From Nocardia sp. BMG111209 (GTDB taxonomy: Bacteria > Actinomycetota > Actinomycetes > Mycobacteriales > Mycobacteriaceae), in NCBI RefSeq assembly GCF_000381925.1, contig NZ_KB907310.1:62001-126000 (forward strand): a DNA stretch of 64,000 nt, given 5' to 3'. Shown here piece after piece: positions 45,125 to 53,303 of this stretch; within the stretch, counting starts at the first letter, position 1, and each line of letters opens with the position of its first letter. Under the pieces are notes generated by a model, which ran no database searches, was not told the origin of the DNA, and saw nothing but the letters and a program-made list of their open reading frames with translations. The position numbers and the translations under genes are program-made.

Positions 45125-45871
45125 ATGGGTGCAGCAAGCCGGGCCCGATCGGTGCGTCGGGTCCTGGTGCTGATGGCCGCGTCGGTGAGCACGGGGGCGG
45201 CGGTGCTGGCGGGGGCCGGGACGGCCGCCGCGGACGGACCGGCCGTGGTCGGCGGCGGTTCGGGAGTTTTCGTCGAGCAACTCGACGATCCGAATTCGAT
45301 CGGGGCGTGCACGGTCACCGCGGTCGGCTTCGACGCCGACAATCGGCTGGTGGGGCTGACCGCCGGACATTGCGGTGAGGTCGGCGCGCGGATCCTGGCC
45401 GAGGAGTCGGTGCATTCGGGCGTGATCGGCGTGATCGCCAACAAGAGCGCGGGCGGGGACTGGGGCGTGATCCAGTTCGATCCGGGTCGCGTGGCCCCCA
45501 CCCGTCAGGTCGCCCAGTCGGTGATCAACGGGGTCGGCGCGCCGCCGCGGGTGGGCGATATCGCCTGCAAGAACGGCCGGACCACGGGTTACACCTGCGG
45601 ACTGGTGTGGGAATCGAATCCGGTGTTCTTCCGCAGCCAGGTGTGCGCCAACCACGGCGACTCGGGTGCGCCGGTGCTGCTCGGTGATCGGCTGGTCGGC
45701 ATGGTGATCGGCGCGGCCGACGTCGACGCCGGCCCGGTCAGTGTCGAGTTGCCGATGTGCGAGGGCGCGGGCGATCTGGTGCACGAGCCGGAGGTGGCGA
45801 CCACCATCAGCGCCGTACTCGCCGATATCAACGCGCACGGTGGCGTGGGCGCGGGCTTCCGCACCTTCTGA
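45125..45871 (+). CDS. Secreted S1-family serine protease
   Basis: This 248-residue exported protease has an Arg-containing signal peptide ending near AAADGPAVV, about residue 36. The chymotrypsin-fold triad follows: His in TAGHCG, Asp in DWGVIQF and Ser in GDSGAPV. Four further cysteines (GACTV, IACKNG, YTCGL, QVCANH) are available for disulfides. No prodomain like that of alpha-lytic protease is evident. The ATG at 45125 follows AAAAGGGAA. It is flanked by terminators, so it is a single-gene unit. Confidence 0.9.
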   Translation: MGAASRARSVRRVLVLMAASVSTGAAVLAGAGTAAADGPAVVGGGSGVFVEQLDDPNSIGACTVTAVGFDADNRLVGLTAGHCGEVGARILAEESVHSGVIGVIANKSAGGDWGVIQFDPGRVAPTRQVAQSVINGVGAPPRVGDIACKNGRTTGYTCGLVWESNPVFFRSQVCANHGDSGAPVLLGDRLVGMVIGAADVDAGPVSVELPMCEGAGDLVHEPEVATTISAVLADINAHGGVGAGFRTF

Positions 45872-45879
45872 CACCGGAT

Positions 45880-45911
45880 GGGCCGGGTGGCGTGGTCGCG
45901 CCGCCCGGCCC
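45880..45911 (+). terminator. Hairpin after the secreted protease gene
   Basis: A 13-bp stem, GGGCCGGGTGGCG with CGCCGCCCGGCCC and one G-U pair, closes the protease gene 9 bp after its stop. Confidence 0.72.
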
Positions 45912-46137
45912 GTGCTGTGGTTCCGATCGCATCTCGGCCGGTATCGCTATGACCGGCCGGAAACCTGTGCGCGCGCTGTGCCAGCGGATTTGCCGCGGCG
46001 CCGGGAATCGGTCCGTTCGCGGTCGCATGAGGGGATGAGAGAATTTCCTTCCGATTGGCGTATCGGCGGTGTGCAACCTACTGGTCGGTAGATACACTCT
46101 CGATCGTCCGATTTCGGCGAGAGATGGATCACGTTCG

Positions 46138-48204
46138 ATGAAGCATGCGTTGCGCGCCACAGTGGCGGCGACCGCCGCGGCGGTGGCGGTTCCGTTCCTC
46201 GCCACTGCGGTGACCCCGGCCACCGCGACCGCGTCGCCGGTCGCCGCGGGTCCGGACGGCGGCGCCGTCGGCGCCGGCTGGGCCGCCGCCGAGGACGGCG
46301 CGCAGGAGTATCCGAACATCCACATCGACTGGGACGTCCCGATCACCATGAGCGACGGCGTGGTGCTGAAGGCGAACGTGTACCGGCCCGCCGATGCCGC
46401 CGGCCGCCCGATCGGCGCGGCGACGCCGACGATCGTCAACCTGACGCCCTATACGAAACTGCTGTCGGCCGTCGCCGATCAGCTCCAATCCGTACCGGGC
46501 CTGTCGGATTCGCTGCTGGAGTTCTTCCGGAGCATCGATCTGGACGGCACCCCGATGTCGGGACTGGGCGATCTGCTCAACGCCGTCGGCAACGGCGAGA
46601 TGCGCAACTTCGCCGTCGACCGCGACCTGATTCGCGGCGGCTACACCCAGGTGGTGGTGGACGTCCGCGGTACCGGTTTCTCCCAGGGCGACTGGGATAT
46701 GCTGCGCGACCGCGAACAGCAGGACTCCGTCGAGGTGATCGACTGGGCCGCCGCGCAACCGTGGTCCGACGGCCGGATCGGGATGAACGGGATGTCCTAT
46801 TCGGGCATCAACCAGTTGCAGGCCGCGCAGCGGCGACCGGCCGCGCTGCGCGCCATCTTCCCGGTGGTGCCCGGCAGCGATCTGGTCGACGACGTCCTCG
46901 CGCCCGGCGGTGGGTTCGGCTTCAACTTCATCCCGTTGTGGCTGAGCCTGGTCGACGGCCTGAAGCTGGTCCCGGACCTCTCGGCGCTGGCGAACGGCAC
47001 CTTCGACACCCGATGGCTGGCCGACCGCGCGGCCGATCCGTTCACCTATATGGACGTGCTGCTCAGCGCCTACACCAGTACGCGCATCGAGGATCTGGAT
47101 CCGCGGGTGCGCGCGATGCTCACCGATGTCACCTCGGAACGGCAAGCGTGGCTGGGTGATCCGAGCCGGGTCGAGGTGCCGACCTTCGTCGTCGGCGGCT
47201 GGCACGACCTGTTCACCTACTCGGAATCGAAGATCTACGAAGCGATTCCGCTGCCGCCCGGGCAGAAGCAACTGCTGATGGGCAACACCTATCACGTGAG
47301 TTCCGGCAGCGAGGCGGGGAAACCCGGTCTGCCGCCGCGCCTGGACGTACTGCAGCGCGCGTGGTTCGACAAGTGGCTGAAGGGAATCGACAACGGTATC
47401 GACGGGTACGGCCCGGTGACCCTGCGGCAGCAGGGCGGCGGCTGGGTGACCCAGGGTGGCTTCGGCCCCTCGGAACCCGCGGGCGAATCCGGCCGGTATC
47501 GGCGGATGTACTTGTCCGCCAACGGAAGTGGTACCGCGGCGAGCGCGTACGACGGTTCGCTGAGCGGCGCGGCCGTTCCGGCGGTGACCCAGCTGACCGT
47601 GGCGCCGGGCCTGACCATGGTGTGCTCCAACGACACCGCGCAGGCGACCATGGGCCTGCTGTCGGTGGTGGACGCCTGCGCACTGGATTCCCGGATCGCC
47701 GAGACGAATGCGCTCACCTTCACCAGCGATCCCGTCACCGGGCCGACCACGATCTCCGGGCCGATCGCGGCGCATCTGGAGACCGTGCAGGACGCCGCCG
47801 ACGGGTACTGGGTGGTGACCGTGAACGACGTTGCGCCCGACGGCCGTTCGACCGTGCTGTCCTCCGGTCAGCTGCTGGCCTCGCTGCGGCAGGTCGACGA
47901 GGAGCACAGCTCCCGCTCGGACAGCGGCGACTACACCGACCCCCGCGCCTACACCTCGCTGGACAGGCGGCAGCCCACCGAACCGGGCGAGCCGACCACG
48001 CTCGACATCGCGCTGCCGGCCACCGACGCGGTCCTGCAGCCGGGACATCGGCTGCGGGTGGACGTGTTCGCGAGCAACTTCCCCAAGGGGCTGCCGATCA
48101 CGCCGATGCTGCTCGACACCGGCCTGCGGCCCGAACACGTGCGGCTGGATCCGGATGCGCCCAGCTACGTGAACGTCTCGCTGCGCGGCGAGACCGGCTG
48201 GTGA
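46138..48204 (+). CDS. Secreted CocE/NonD-family hydrolase (X-Pro dipeptidyl-peptidase-like)
   Basis: This 688-residue protein has a Sec signal peptide (MKHALRATVAATAAAVAVPFL, continuing to ATASPVAA). An alpha/beta-hydrolase domain follows with the nucleophile in GMSYSGINQ and a late WHD segment, VGGWHDLFTYSE. The C-terminal jelly-roll domain typical of CocE-like enzymes begins near residue 430. The family includes cocaine esterase, glutaryl-7-ACA acylases and X-Pro peptidases; the substrate is not evident. The ATG at 46138 directly opens the signal peptide. A half-symmetric TACTGG/CGGTA stretch near 46079-46091 could be an operator. Confidence 0.87.
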   Translation: MKHALRATVAATAAAVAVPFLATAVTPATATASPVAAGPDGGAVGAGWAAAEDGAQEYPNIHIDWDVPITMSDGVVLKANVYRPADAAGRPIGAATPTIVNLTPYTKLLSAVADQLQSVPGLSDSLLEFFRSIDLDGTPMSGLGDLLNAVGNGEMRNFAVDRDLIRGGYTQVVVDVRGTGFSQGDWDMLRDREQQDSVEVIDWAAAQPWSDGRIGMNGMSYSGINQLQAAQRRPAALRAIFPVVPGSDLVDDVLAPGGGFGFNFIPLWLSLVDGLKLVPDLSALANGTFDTRWLADRAADPFTYMDVLLSAYTSTRIEDLDPRVRAMLTDVTSERQAWLGDPSRVEVPTFVVGGWHDLFTYSESKIYEAIPLPPGQKQLLMGNTYHVSSGSEAGKPGLPPRLDVLQRAWFDKWLKGIDNGIDGYGPVTLRQQGGGWVTQGGFGPSEPAGESGRYRRMYLSANGSGTAASAYDGSLSGAAVPAVTQLTVAPGLTMVCSNDTAQATMGLLSVVDACALDSRIAETNALTFTSDPVTGPTTISGPIAAHLETVQDAADGYWVVTVNDVAPDGRSTVLSSGQLLASLRQVDEEHSSRSDSGDYTDPRAYTSLDRRQPTEPGEPTTLDIALPATDAVLQPGHRLRVDVFASNFPKGLPITPMLLDTGLRPEHVRLDPDAPSYVNVSLRGETGW

Positions 48205-48650
48205 GTTTCCGGCGCCGTCGCCGACGGCGCCGCGACCCGGTGTCCGGCCCGGCAGGGGCGGGCCGGACACGGGCTCGGACCGGGCCACCGGGCATTCGCG
48301 TGCCGGGTGGAATCCGGGGATCCGGGATACACAACGGCGTGTGTCCCGAATTCTCCCGGTCCGCTGCGTCGGAAATCACATTCGGGCCGGGCGGCGGCAG
48401 CACCCGATACCGTCGGTCACAATAGGGTGTCGTTCACGTCGGCGTCGCCCGGTCGTGAGATCCCCGGTGCCGGAACGAAAAGTGCCGGTGTCACCATTGT
48501 CGACGCGGGTAAGTCGGGAAATGCCGGAACCCGCGTTCGGGGAGAATTTTTCGTAAACGCCCGGCTAATGGCCGCATAAGTACCTGTGACCTGGGGGAAA
48601 CTTCGCGGACCCCCGCTCGGGAAACGCATCGGCGACCGTACGATTCAATT
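48205..48650. promoter_or_regulatory. 446-bp control region before senX3, starting with two terminators
   Basis: The first 70 bp hold two perfect hairpins, GGCGCCGTC-GCC-GACGGCGCC (48211-48231) and a 12-bp stem GTGTCCGGCCCG with CGGGCCGGACAC (48240-48270). They terminate the CocE-like gene. The rest has no supported gene. A single GTTCAC element near 48431-48436 could be one half of a RegX3/PhoP-type box, but no second half at proper spacing is visible. The -10 box TACGAT lies at 48639-48644. Confidence 0.6.
48639..48644 (+). promoter_or_regulatory. -10 box TACGAT of leaderless senX3-regX3
   Basis: TACGAT fits TANNNT and lies 6 nt before the GTG at 48651. No Shine-Dalgarno is present, so the operon mRNA probably starts at the start codon. 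Confidence 0.6.
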
Positions 48651-49907
48651 GTGAGCGTTCCCGAGGCCGTGCTGATGGCAGTACTCGCGGCCGTTGTCGG
48701 CCTCGCGGTCGGCGGGCTGCTCATCCCCTATGTGAACGCCCGGCAGGCGCAGCGCCGCGAGGCGGATTCCGGGCTCACGATGTCCCAGGTTCTCGACCTG
48801 ATCGTGCTCGCCTCCGAGAGCGGTATCGCGGTCGTCGACGAATATCGCGACGTGGTGCTGGTGAATCCGCGCGCCGAGGAACTGGGCCTGGTCCGTGACC
48901 GGTTGCTGGACGAACGCGCCTGGTCCGCGGTCGAGAAGGTGCTCGCCACCGGCGAGGATGTCGACTTCGACCTGACCGCGAAGAATCCGATGCCCGGCCG
49001 CAGCCGCATCGCGGTCCGCGGCGTGGCCCGCGCGCTGTCGCGCGAGGAGTCCAACTTCGTGGTCCTGTTCGGCGACGACGATTCCGAGCAGGCGCGGATG
49101 GAGGCGACCCGCCGTGACTTCGTCGCCAATGTGAGCCACGAGTTGAAGACCCCGGTCGGCGCGATGAGCCTGCTCGCGGAAGCGTTGCTGGAATCCGCGG
49201 ACGATCCCGACTCCGTGCGGCACTTCGGCCAGCGCCTGCTCGCCGAATCCCGCCGGATGGGCAAGATGGTCACCGAGCTGATCGCGCTGTCGCGGCTGCA
49301 GGGGGCGGAGAAGCTGCCGGAACTGGAGGCCGTCGACGTGGACACCGTCGTCAACGCCGCCATCGAGCGCTCCCGCACCGCCGCCGAGGCCGCCGGCATC
49401 ACCGTCAGCACCGACGCCAACAGCGGGCTCGAGATCCTCGGCGACGACACCCTGCTGGTCACCGCGCTGTCGAACCTGGTGGAGAACGCCATCAACTACT
49501 CGCCGAAGGGTTCGCACGTATCCGTGAGCCGGTCGCTGCGCGGGGGCTATGTGAACATCGCCGTCACCGACCGCGGCATCGGTATCGCCAAGGAGGATCA
49601 GGAGCGCGTGTTCGAGCGTTTCTTCCGGGCCGACAAGGCGCGGTCCCGGGCGACCGGCGGCACCGGACTCGGACTGGCTATCGTCAAGCACGTGGCCGCG
49701 AACCACAACGGCGAGATCGCCCTCTGGAGCAAACTGGGTACCGGCTCCACGTTCACGCTGCGTATCCCCGCTGTCGAGTCCGAAGACCAGGTCTCCACCG
49801 TCCCGGTGGAGAAGAAGAGTCCCGCCGCGATCCAGGCGGGAAAGAAGGAAACCGGCGCGCGCCCTGTGGCGCGGGCCAGACCCAACGGTGTGGAGGCAAC
49901 CCGATGA
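48651..49907 (+). CDS. senX3: Sensor histidine kinase SenX3 (phosphate sensing)
   Basis: This 418-residue kinase has one or two N-terminal membrane helices (about residues 5-27), a PAS-like domain (about 45-140), and the dimerisation/phosphoacceptor helix with [10 protein letters not shown] (His163). The catalytic domain has [17 protein letters not shown] and GGTGLGL. In mycobacteria SenX3 regulates RegX3 according to phosphate supply through PhoU and the Pst transporter. A charged C-terminal tail of about 40 residues follows the kinase domain. The stop overlaps the regX3 start (ATGA), unlike in M. tuberculosis, where repeats separate the genes. Confidence 0.95.
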   Translation: MSVPEAVLMAVLAAVVGLAVGGLLIPYVNARQAQRREADSGLTMSQVLDLIVLASESGIAVVDEYRDVVLVNPRAEELGLVRDRLLDERAWSAVEKVLATGEDVDFDLTAKNPMPGRSRIAVRGVARALSREESNFVVLFGDDDSEQARMEATRRDFVANVSHELKTPVGAMSLLAEALLESADDPDSVRHFGQRLLAESRRMGKMVTELIALSRLQGAEKLPELEAVDVDTVVNAAIERSRTAAEAAGITVSTDANSGLEILGDDTLLVTALSNLVENAINYSPKGSHVSVSRSLRGGYVNIAVTDRGIGIAKEDQERVFERFFRADKARSRATGGTGLGLAIVKHVAANHNGEIALWSKLGTGSTFTLRIPAVESEDQVSTVPVEKKSPAAIQAGKKETGARPVARARPNGVEATR

Positions 49908-50593
49908 CGAGTGTGCTGATCGTCGAGGACGAAGAGTCGCTGGCCGATCCGCTCGCGTTCCTGCTGCGCAAGGAGGGGTTCGAAGTCACCGTGGTCGGCG
50001 ACGGCCCGTCCGCCCTGGCGGAATTCGATCGGTCCGGGGCCGACATCGTGCTGCTCGACCTGATGCTGCCCGGGATGAGCGGTACCGACGTCTGCAAGCA
50101 GCTGCGCACCCGCAGCAGTGTGCCGGTGATCATGGTGACCGCGCGCGACAGCGAGATCGACAAGGTGGTCGGGCTGGAACTCGGCGCGGACGACTACGTC
50201 ACCAAGCCGTACTCGTCGCGGGAGCTCATCGCCCGCATCCGCGCGGTGCTGCGCCGCGGCGCGGGCGAGGAGATGGACGGCACCAGCGAGAGCGGCGTGC
50301 TGGAGGCCGGGCCCGTGCGGATGGATGTGGACCGGCACACCGTGCAGGTCAACGGCAAGCCGGTCACGCTGCCGCTGAAGGAGTTCGACCTGCTCGAATA
50401 CCTGTTGCGCAACTCCGGCCGCGTGCTGACCCGCGGGCAGCTCATCGACCGGGTGTGGGGTGCGGACTATGTCGGCGACACCAAGACCCTGGACGTGCAC
50501 GTGAAGCGCCTGCGGTCGAAGATCGAGGCGGATCCGGCCAAGCCGGAACATCTGGTCACGGTCCGAGGCCTGGGCTACAAACTGGAAGCTTGA
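49904..50593 (+). CDS. regX3: OmpR/PhoB-type response regulator RegX3
   Basis: This 229-residue regulator has a receiver domain with the phospho-acceptor Asp52 in LLDLMLPG and Lys in [10 protein letters not shown]. The winged-helix domain has [12 protein letters not shown] and [13 protein letters not shown]. It activates phosphate-starvation genes such as the pst and phoA types when phosphorylated by SenX3. It is translated from an ATG that overlaps the senX3 stop. The next gene is on the opposite strand. Confidence 0.96.
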   Translation: MTSVLIVEDEESLADPLAFLLRKEGFEVTVVGDGPSALAEFDRSGADIVLLDLMLPGMSGTDVCKQLRTRSSVPVIMVTARDSEIDKVVGLELGADDYVTKPYSSRELIARIRAVLRRGAGEEMDGTSESGVLEAGPVRMDVDRHTVQVNGKPVTLPLKEFDLLEYLLRNSGRVLTRGQLIDRVWGADYVGDTKTLDVHVKRLRSKIEADPAKPEHLVTVRGLGYKLEA

Positions 50594-50720
50594 GCTGGGC
50601 TGAGCCGCCTCTCCGGGGTTTTTGGCCATACAAGTTGGAGCCTCGGGGGTTGGTTGCAGGTCTTGCGTGGGTGGCGCTCGGGTGGGAGTTTCCCGGGGAG
50701 TTACCCATGTGCTCGCGGGA

Positions 50721-51278
50721 TCAGTGGGTTGCGTCGGGGAGCTTCGGTTGTGCGGGTAGGGCGGCGGCCAGGGTGGCGGCGGTTGTTGCCAGGTGGGTTC
50801 GGATGGCCGGGTCGTGGATCGTGCCGTCGTCTGCCACGTCGGCGCTGAGGATGGGGATTCGGGGGCAGGCGGGGGCGATGATGTCGGCGCCGACGTAGCC
50901 GAGGACGGTGCGCAGGGAGGCGGTGGCGCCGTCGCCGCGGCCGGGGGTGGCGACGGTGATCCAGGCGACCGGTTTGGTGTGGAGGTCGGCGGTGCCTACG
51001 GTCCACTCCAGGAGGTTCTTCAGGCTGCCCGGGATCAGGCCCGCGTATTCGGGGGTGCAGAAGAGGACGGCATCCGCGGCGGCCAGGTGTCGGCGCAAAC
51101 GGGTCACCGGTGGCGGAGATGGGCCGTCGCCGGGGACGAAGGCGGGGAGGGTGGTCAGCTCGTCGTAGAGGTGGGTCGAAATACCTTGGGGGGCAACCTG
51201 TTGCAGGGTGCGCAGAGTCGCGGTGTTGGTCGAGCCGGTGCGAGTGCTGCCGGAGATCAGCAGGAGGTGTACGCCCAC
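50721..51278 (-). CDS. NADPH-dependent FMN reductase-family protein
   Basis: This 185-residue flavodoxin-fold protein has LLISGSTRTGSTNTA for FMN phosphate binding and the CTPEYAGLIPGSLKN segment typical of NADPH-dependent FMN/azo/quinone reductases. Codons end mostly in C, in contrast to nearby genes, while the opposite strand is strongly G-rich. It starts with GTG at 51278. It sits between regX3 and the Rv0495c-like gene, where M. tuberculosis has other oxidoreductases. Confidence 0.88.
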   Translation of the reverse strand: MGVHLLLISGSTRTGSTNTATLRTLQQVAPQGISTHLYDELTTLPAFVPGDGPSPPPVTRLRRHLAAADAVLFCTPEYAGLIPGSLKNLLEWTVGTADLHTKPVAWITVATPGRGDGATASLRTVLGYVGADIIAPACPRIPILSADVADDGTIHDPAIRTHLATTAATLAAALPAQPKLPDATH

Positions 51279-51353
51279 TCGGGTTTACAAGTGTCGTGGG
51301 GGTGGATGTATTCCGTTGTCGTTGGGGGTGTTTCGCCGGGAGGAGAAGAGGCG

Positions 51354-52211
51354 CTACTCCGGCTTTTTCGCTTCCGCGGCTGTGGTGGCGGGGTGGACGG
51401 CGATCAGGCCCAGGCCCTCGCGGCGTTTGCAGTGGCGGGCGAGTTCGTCGTAGGCGGGTTGACCGAGTAGTTCGATCAGTTCGGGGGCGTAGGACTGCCA
51501 GACCGGGCGGGTGCCGGTGTGGGCGTCGGGGGAGCCGGAGCAGTACCAGTTCAGGTCCTCGCCGCCGGGGCCCCAGCCGCGGCGGTCGTATTCGGTCACC
51601 ACGGTGCGGAGGATCTGGACGCCGTCGGGGCGGTCCACCCAGTCCTGGGTGCGGCGGATCGGAAGTTGCCAGCACACATCGGGTTTCACCGTCAGGGGTT
51701 CGACGCCCTCGCGCAGCGCCATCACGTGCAGGGCGCAGCCGGGGCCGCCGGCGAAGCCGGGACGGTTCAGGAAGATGCAGGCGCCGTCGTGGCGGCGGGT
51801 GCGCAGGGCCGGCTCGTCGTCGAGTTCGTCCTTCTCGAGGTAGAGCTTGGGGCGGACCCGGCCCTCGTCGTCGCGGGCCTCATCGATCAGCTGCCACTCG
51901 ACGGGTGTGAGCAGTTTCACAGCGCGTTGCAACTTCTTGCGATCGTCGGTGTCGCACAGGAATGCGCCGTGCGAACAGCAACCGTCGTCGGGGCGGCCGG
52001 CGATGATGCCCTGGCATGCCGGCGTCCCGAAGACGCAGGTCCAGCGGGACAGCAGCCAGGTCAGATCGGCGACGATGGTGTGCTCGTCGTTGTCCGGGTC
52101 GGTGAATTCGATCCACTCCCGTGGGAAGTCGAGCCCCACCTCGGGCGCCGGGTCGATCTTCGCCGCTGGTAGCGGCCGCTTCGGCCGCTTCACGGATGCG
52201 CGTTCCGTCAC
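51354..52211 (-). CDS. Cys-rich conserved protein of unknown function (Rv0495c-like)
   Basis: This 285-residue soluble protein carries a cluster of cysteines suited to binding metal or an FeS cluster: [20 protein letters not shown], then [18 protein letters not shown] and HCKRR. The layout resembles DUF3109-type proteins. It is conserved next to ppx in mycobacteria (Rv0495c). A minus-strand TAGCGT box lies 7 nt before the GTG start with no Shine-Dalgarno, so it is probably leaderless. The function is not established here. It is divergent from the ppx gene. Confidence 0.85.
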   Translation of the reverse strand: MTERASVKRPKRPLPAAKIDPAPEVGLDFPREWIEFTDPDNDEHTIVADLTWLLSRWTCVFGTPACQGIIAGRPDDGCCSHGAFLCDTDDRKKLQRAVKLLTPVEWQLIDEARDDEGRVRPKLYLEKDELDDEPALRTRRHDGACIFLNRPGFAGGPGCALHVMALREGVEPLTVKPDVCWQLPIRRTQDWVDRPDGVQILRTVVTEYDRRGWGPGGEDLNWYCSGSPDAHTGTRPVWQSYAPELIELLGQPAYDELARHCKRREGLGLIAVHPATTAAEAKKPE

Positions 52212-52307
52212 TCGCCAGACGCTAACAGTTCTGTCGCTGTGGCGGCGGTTGCGGGGGTTATCGGGTTACCCGCTCCCGGGGATCGCCCAACCCAGTACCG
52301 TGTTCTT

Positions 52308-53303
52308 GTGCGGTTGGGAGTTCTCGATGTGGGCAGCAACACCGTTCACCTGCTGGTGGTGGACGCCCATCGGGGTGGCCATCCGACGCCGATGAGCTCG
52401 ACGAAGTCGACGTTGCGGCTGGCGGAGAACATGGACGCCGAGGGCCGGATCACCCCCGACGGCGCCACCCGGCTGACCGAGACGGTCGCCGAATTCGCCA
52501 GCATCGCGCAGACCTCCGGCTGCGAGCAGCTGATGCCGTTCGCGACCTCCGCGGTGCGCGAGGCCACCAACTCCGAGGAGGTGCTCGCCCGGGTCCGGCG
52601 CGAGACCGGTGTCGACCTGCGGGTGCTCTCCGGCGCCGACGAGGCCCGGCTGACCTTCCTCGCGGTGCGCCGCTGGTACGGCTGGAGTGCGGGCCGCATC
52701 CTCAATCTCGATATCGGCGGCGGCTCGCTGGAGATGAGCAACGGCGCCGACGAGGCGCCGGATACCGCGTTGTCGCTGCAACTCGGCGCGGGCCGGTTGA
52801 CCCGCGACTGGTTGCGCGAGGATCCACCGGGCAAGCGGCGTGTCGCGGTACTGCGCGATTGGCTGGACGCCGAACTGGTGCTGCCCGCCAAGCAGTTGCT
52901 CGCCCCCGGTCGTCCCGATCTGGCGGTGGGTACCTCGAAGACTTTCCGATCACTGGCTCGGCTGACCGGTGCGGCCCCCTCGGCCGCGGGTCCCCGGGTG
53001 CGGCGTATTCTCACCAGTTCCGGCCTGCGGCAGCTGATCGCCTTCATCTCCCGGATGACGGCCGCCGACCGGGCCGAGCTGGAAGGCGTCAGTTCCGACC
53101 GGTCGCAGCAACTGGTGGCCGGCGCGTTGGTCGCGGAGGCGAGTATGCGGGCGTTGTCCCTGGACACCCTCGAAATCTGCCCCTGGGCGCTGCGCGAAGG
53201 GCTGATCCTGCGCAAACTGGATACCGACCTGGACAGAGAACCGGGCGCCGGTAACGGCCGGCCCGCAGGTGTCCCCGGACCGACCGAAACGGTGTCGCGA
53301 TGA
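52308..53303 (+). CDS. ppx: Ppx/GppA-family exopolyphosphatase
   Basis: This 331-residue enzyme of the ASKHA fold releases phosphate from polyphosphate or hydrolyses pppGpp. The phosphate loop GVLDVGSNTVHLL opens the protein, FATSAVREATN follows, and NLDIGGGSLEMS holds the second glycine loop. It is the short, two-domain form like Rv0496. TACCGT lies 6 nt before the GTG at 52308, so translation is probably leaderless. The stop overlaps the next gene by 4 nt (ATGA). Confidence 0.92.
   Translation: MRLGVLDVGSNTVHLLVVDAHRGGHPTPMSSTKSTLRLAENMDAEGRITPDGATRLTETVAEFASIAQTSGCEQLMPFATSAVREATNSEEVLARVRRETGVDLRVLSGADEARLTFLAVRRWYGWSAGRILNLDIGGGSLEMSNGADEAPDTALSLQLGAGRLTRDWLREDPPGKRRVAVLRDWLDAELVLPAKQLLAPGRPDLAVGTSKTFRSLARLTGAAPSAAGPRVRRILTSSGLRQLIAFISRMTAADRAELEGVSSDRSQQLVAGALVAEASMRALSLDTLEICPWALREGLILRKLDTDLDREPGAGNGRPAGVPGPTETVSR

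Noticed and set aside
46129..48288. Long minus-strand open frame opposite the CocE-like hydrolase gene
   Set aside because: It is a GC-bias shadow: low-complexity peptide, no family motifs, fully antisense to a gene with a signal peptide and catalytic motifs.
48425..48640. RegX3 box autoregulating senX3-regX3
   Set aside because: Only one GTTCAC half-site is visible, with no second half at the usual spacing.
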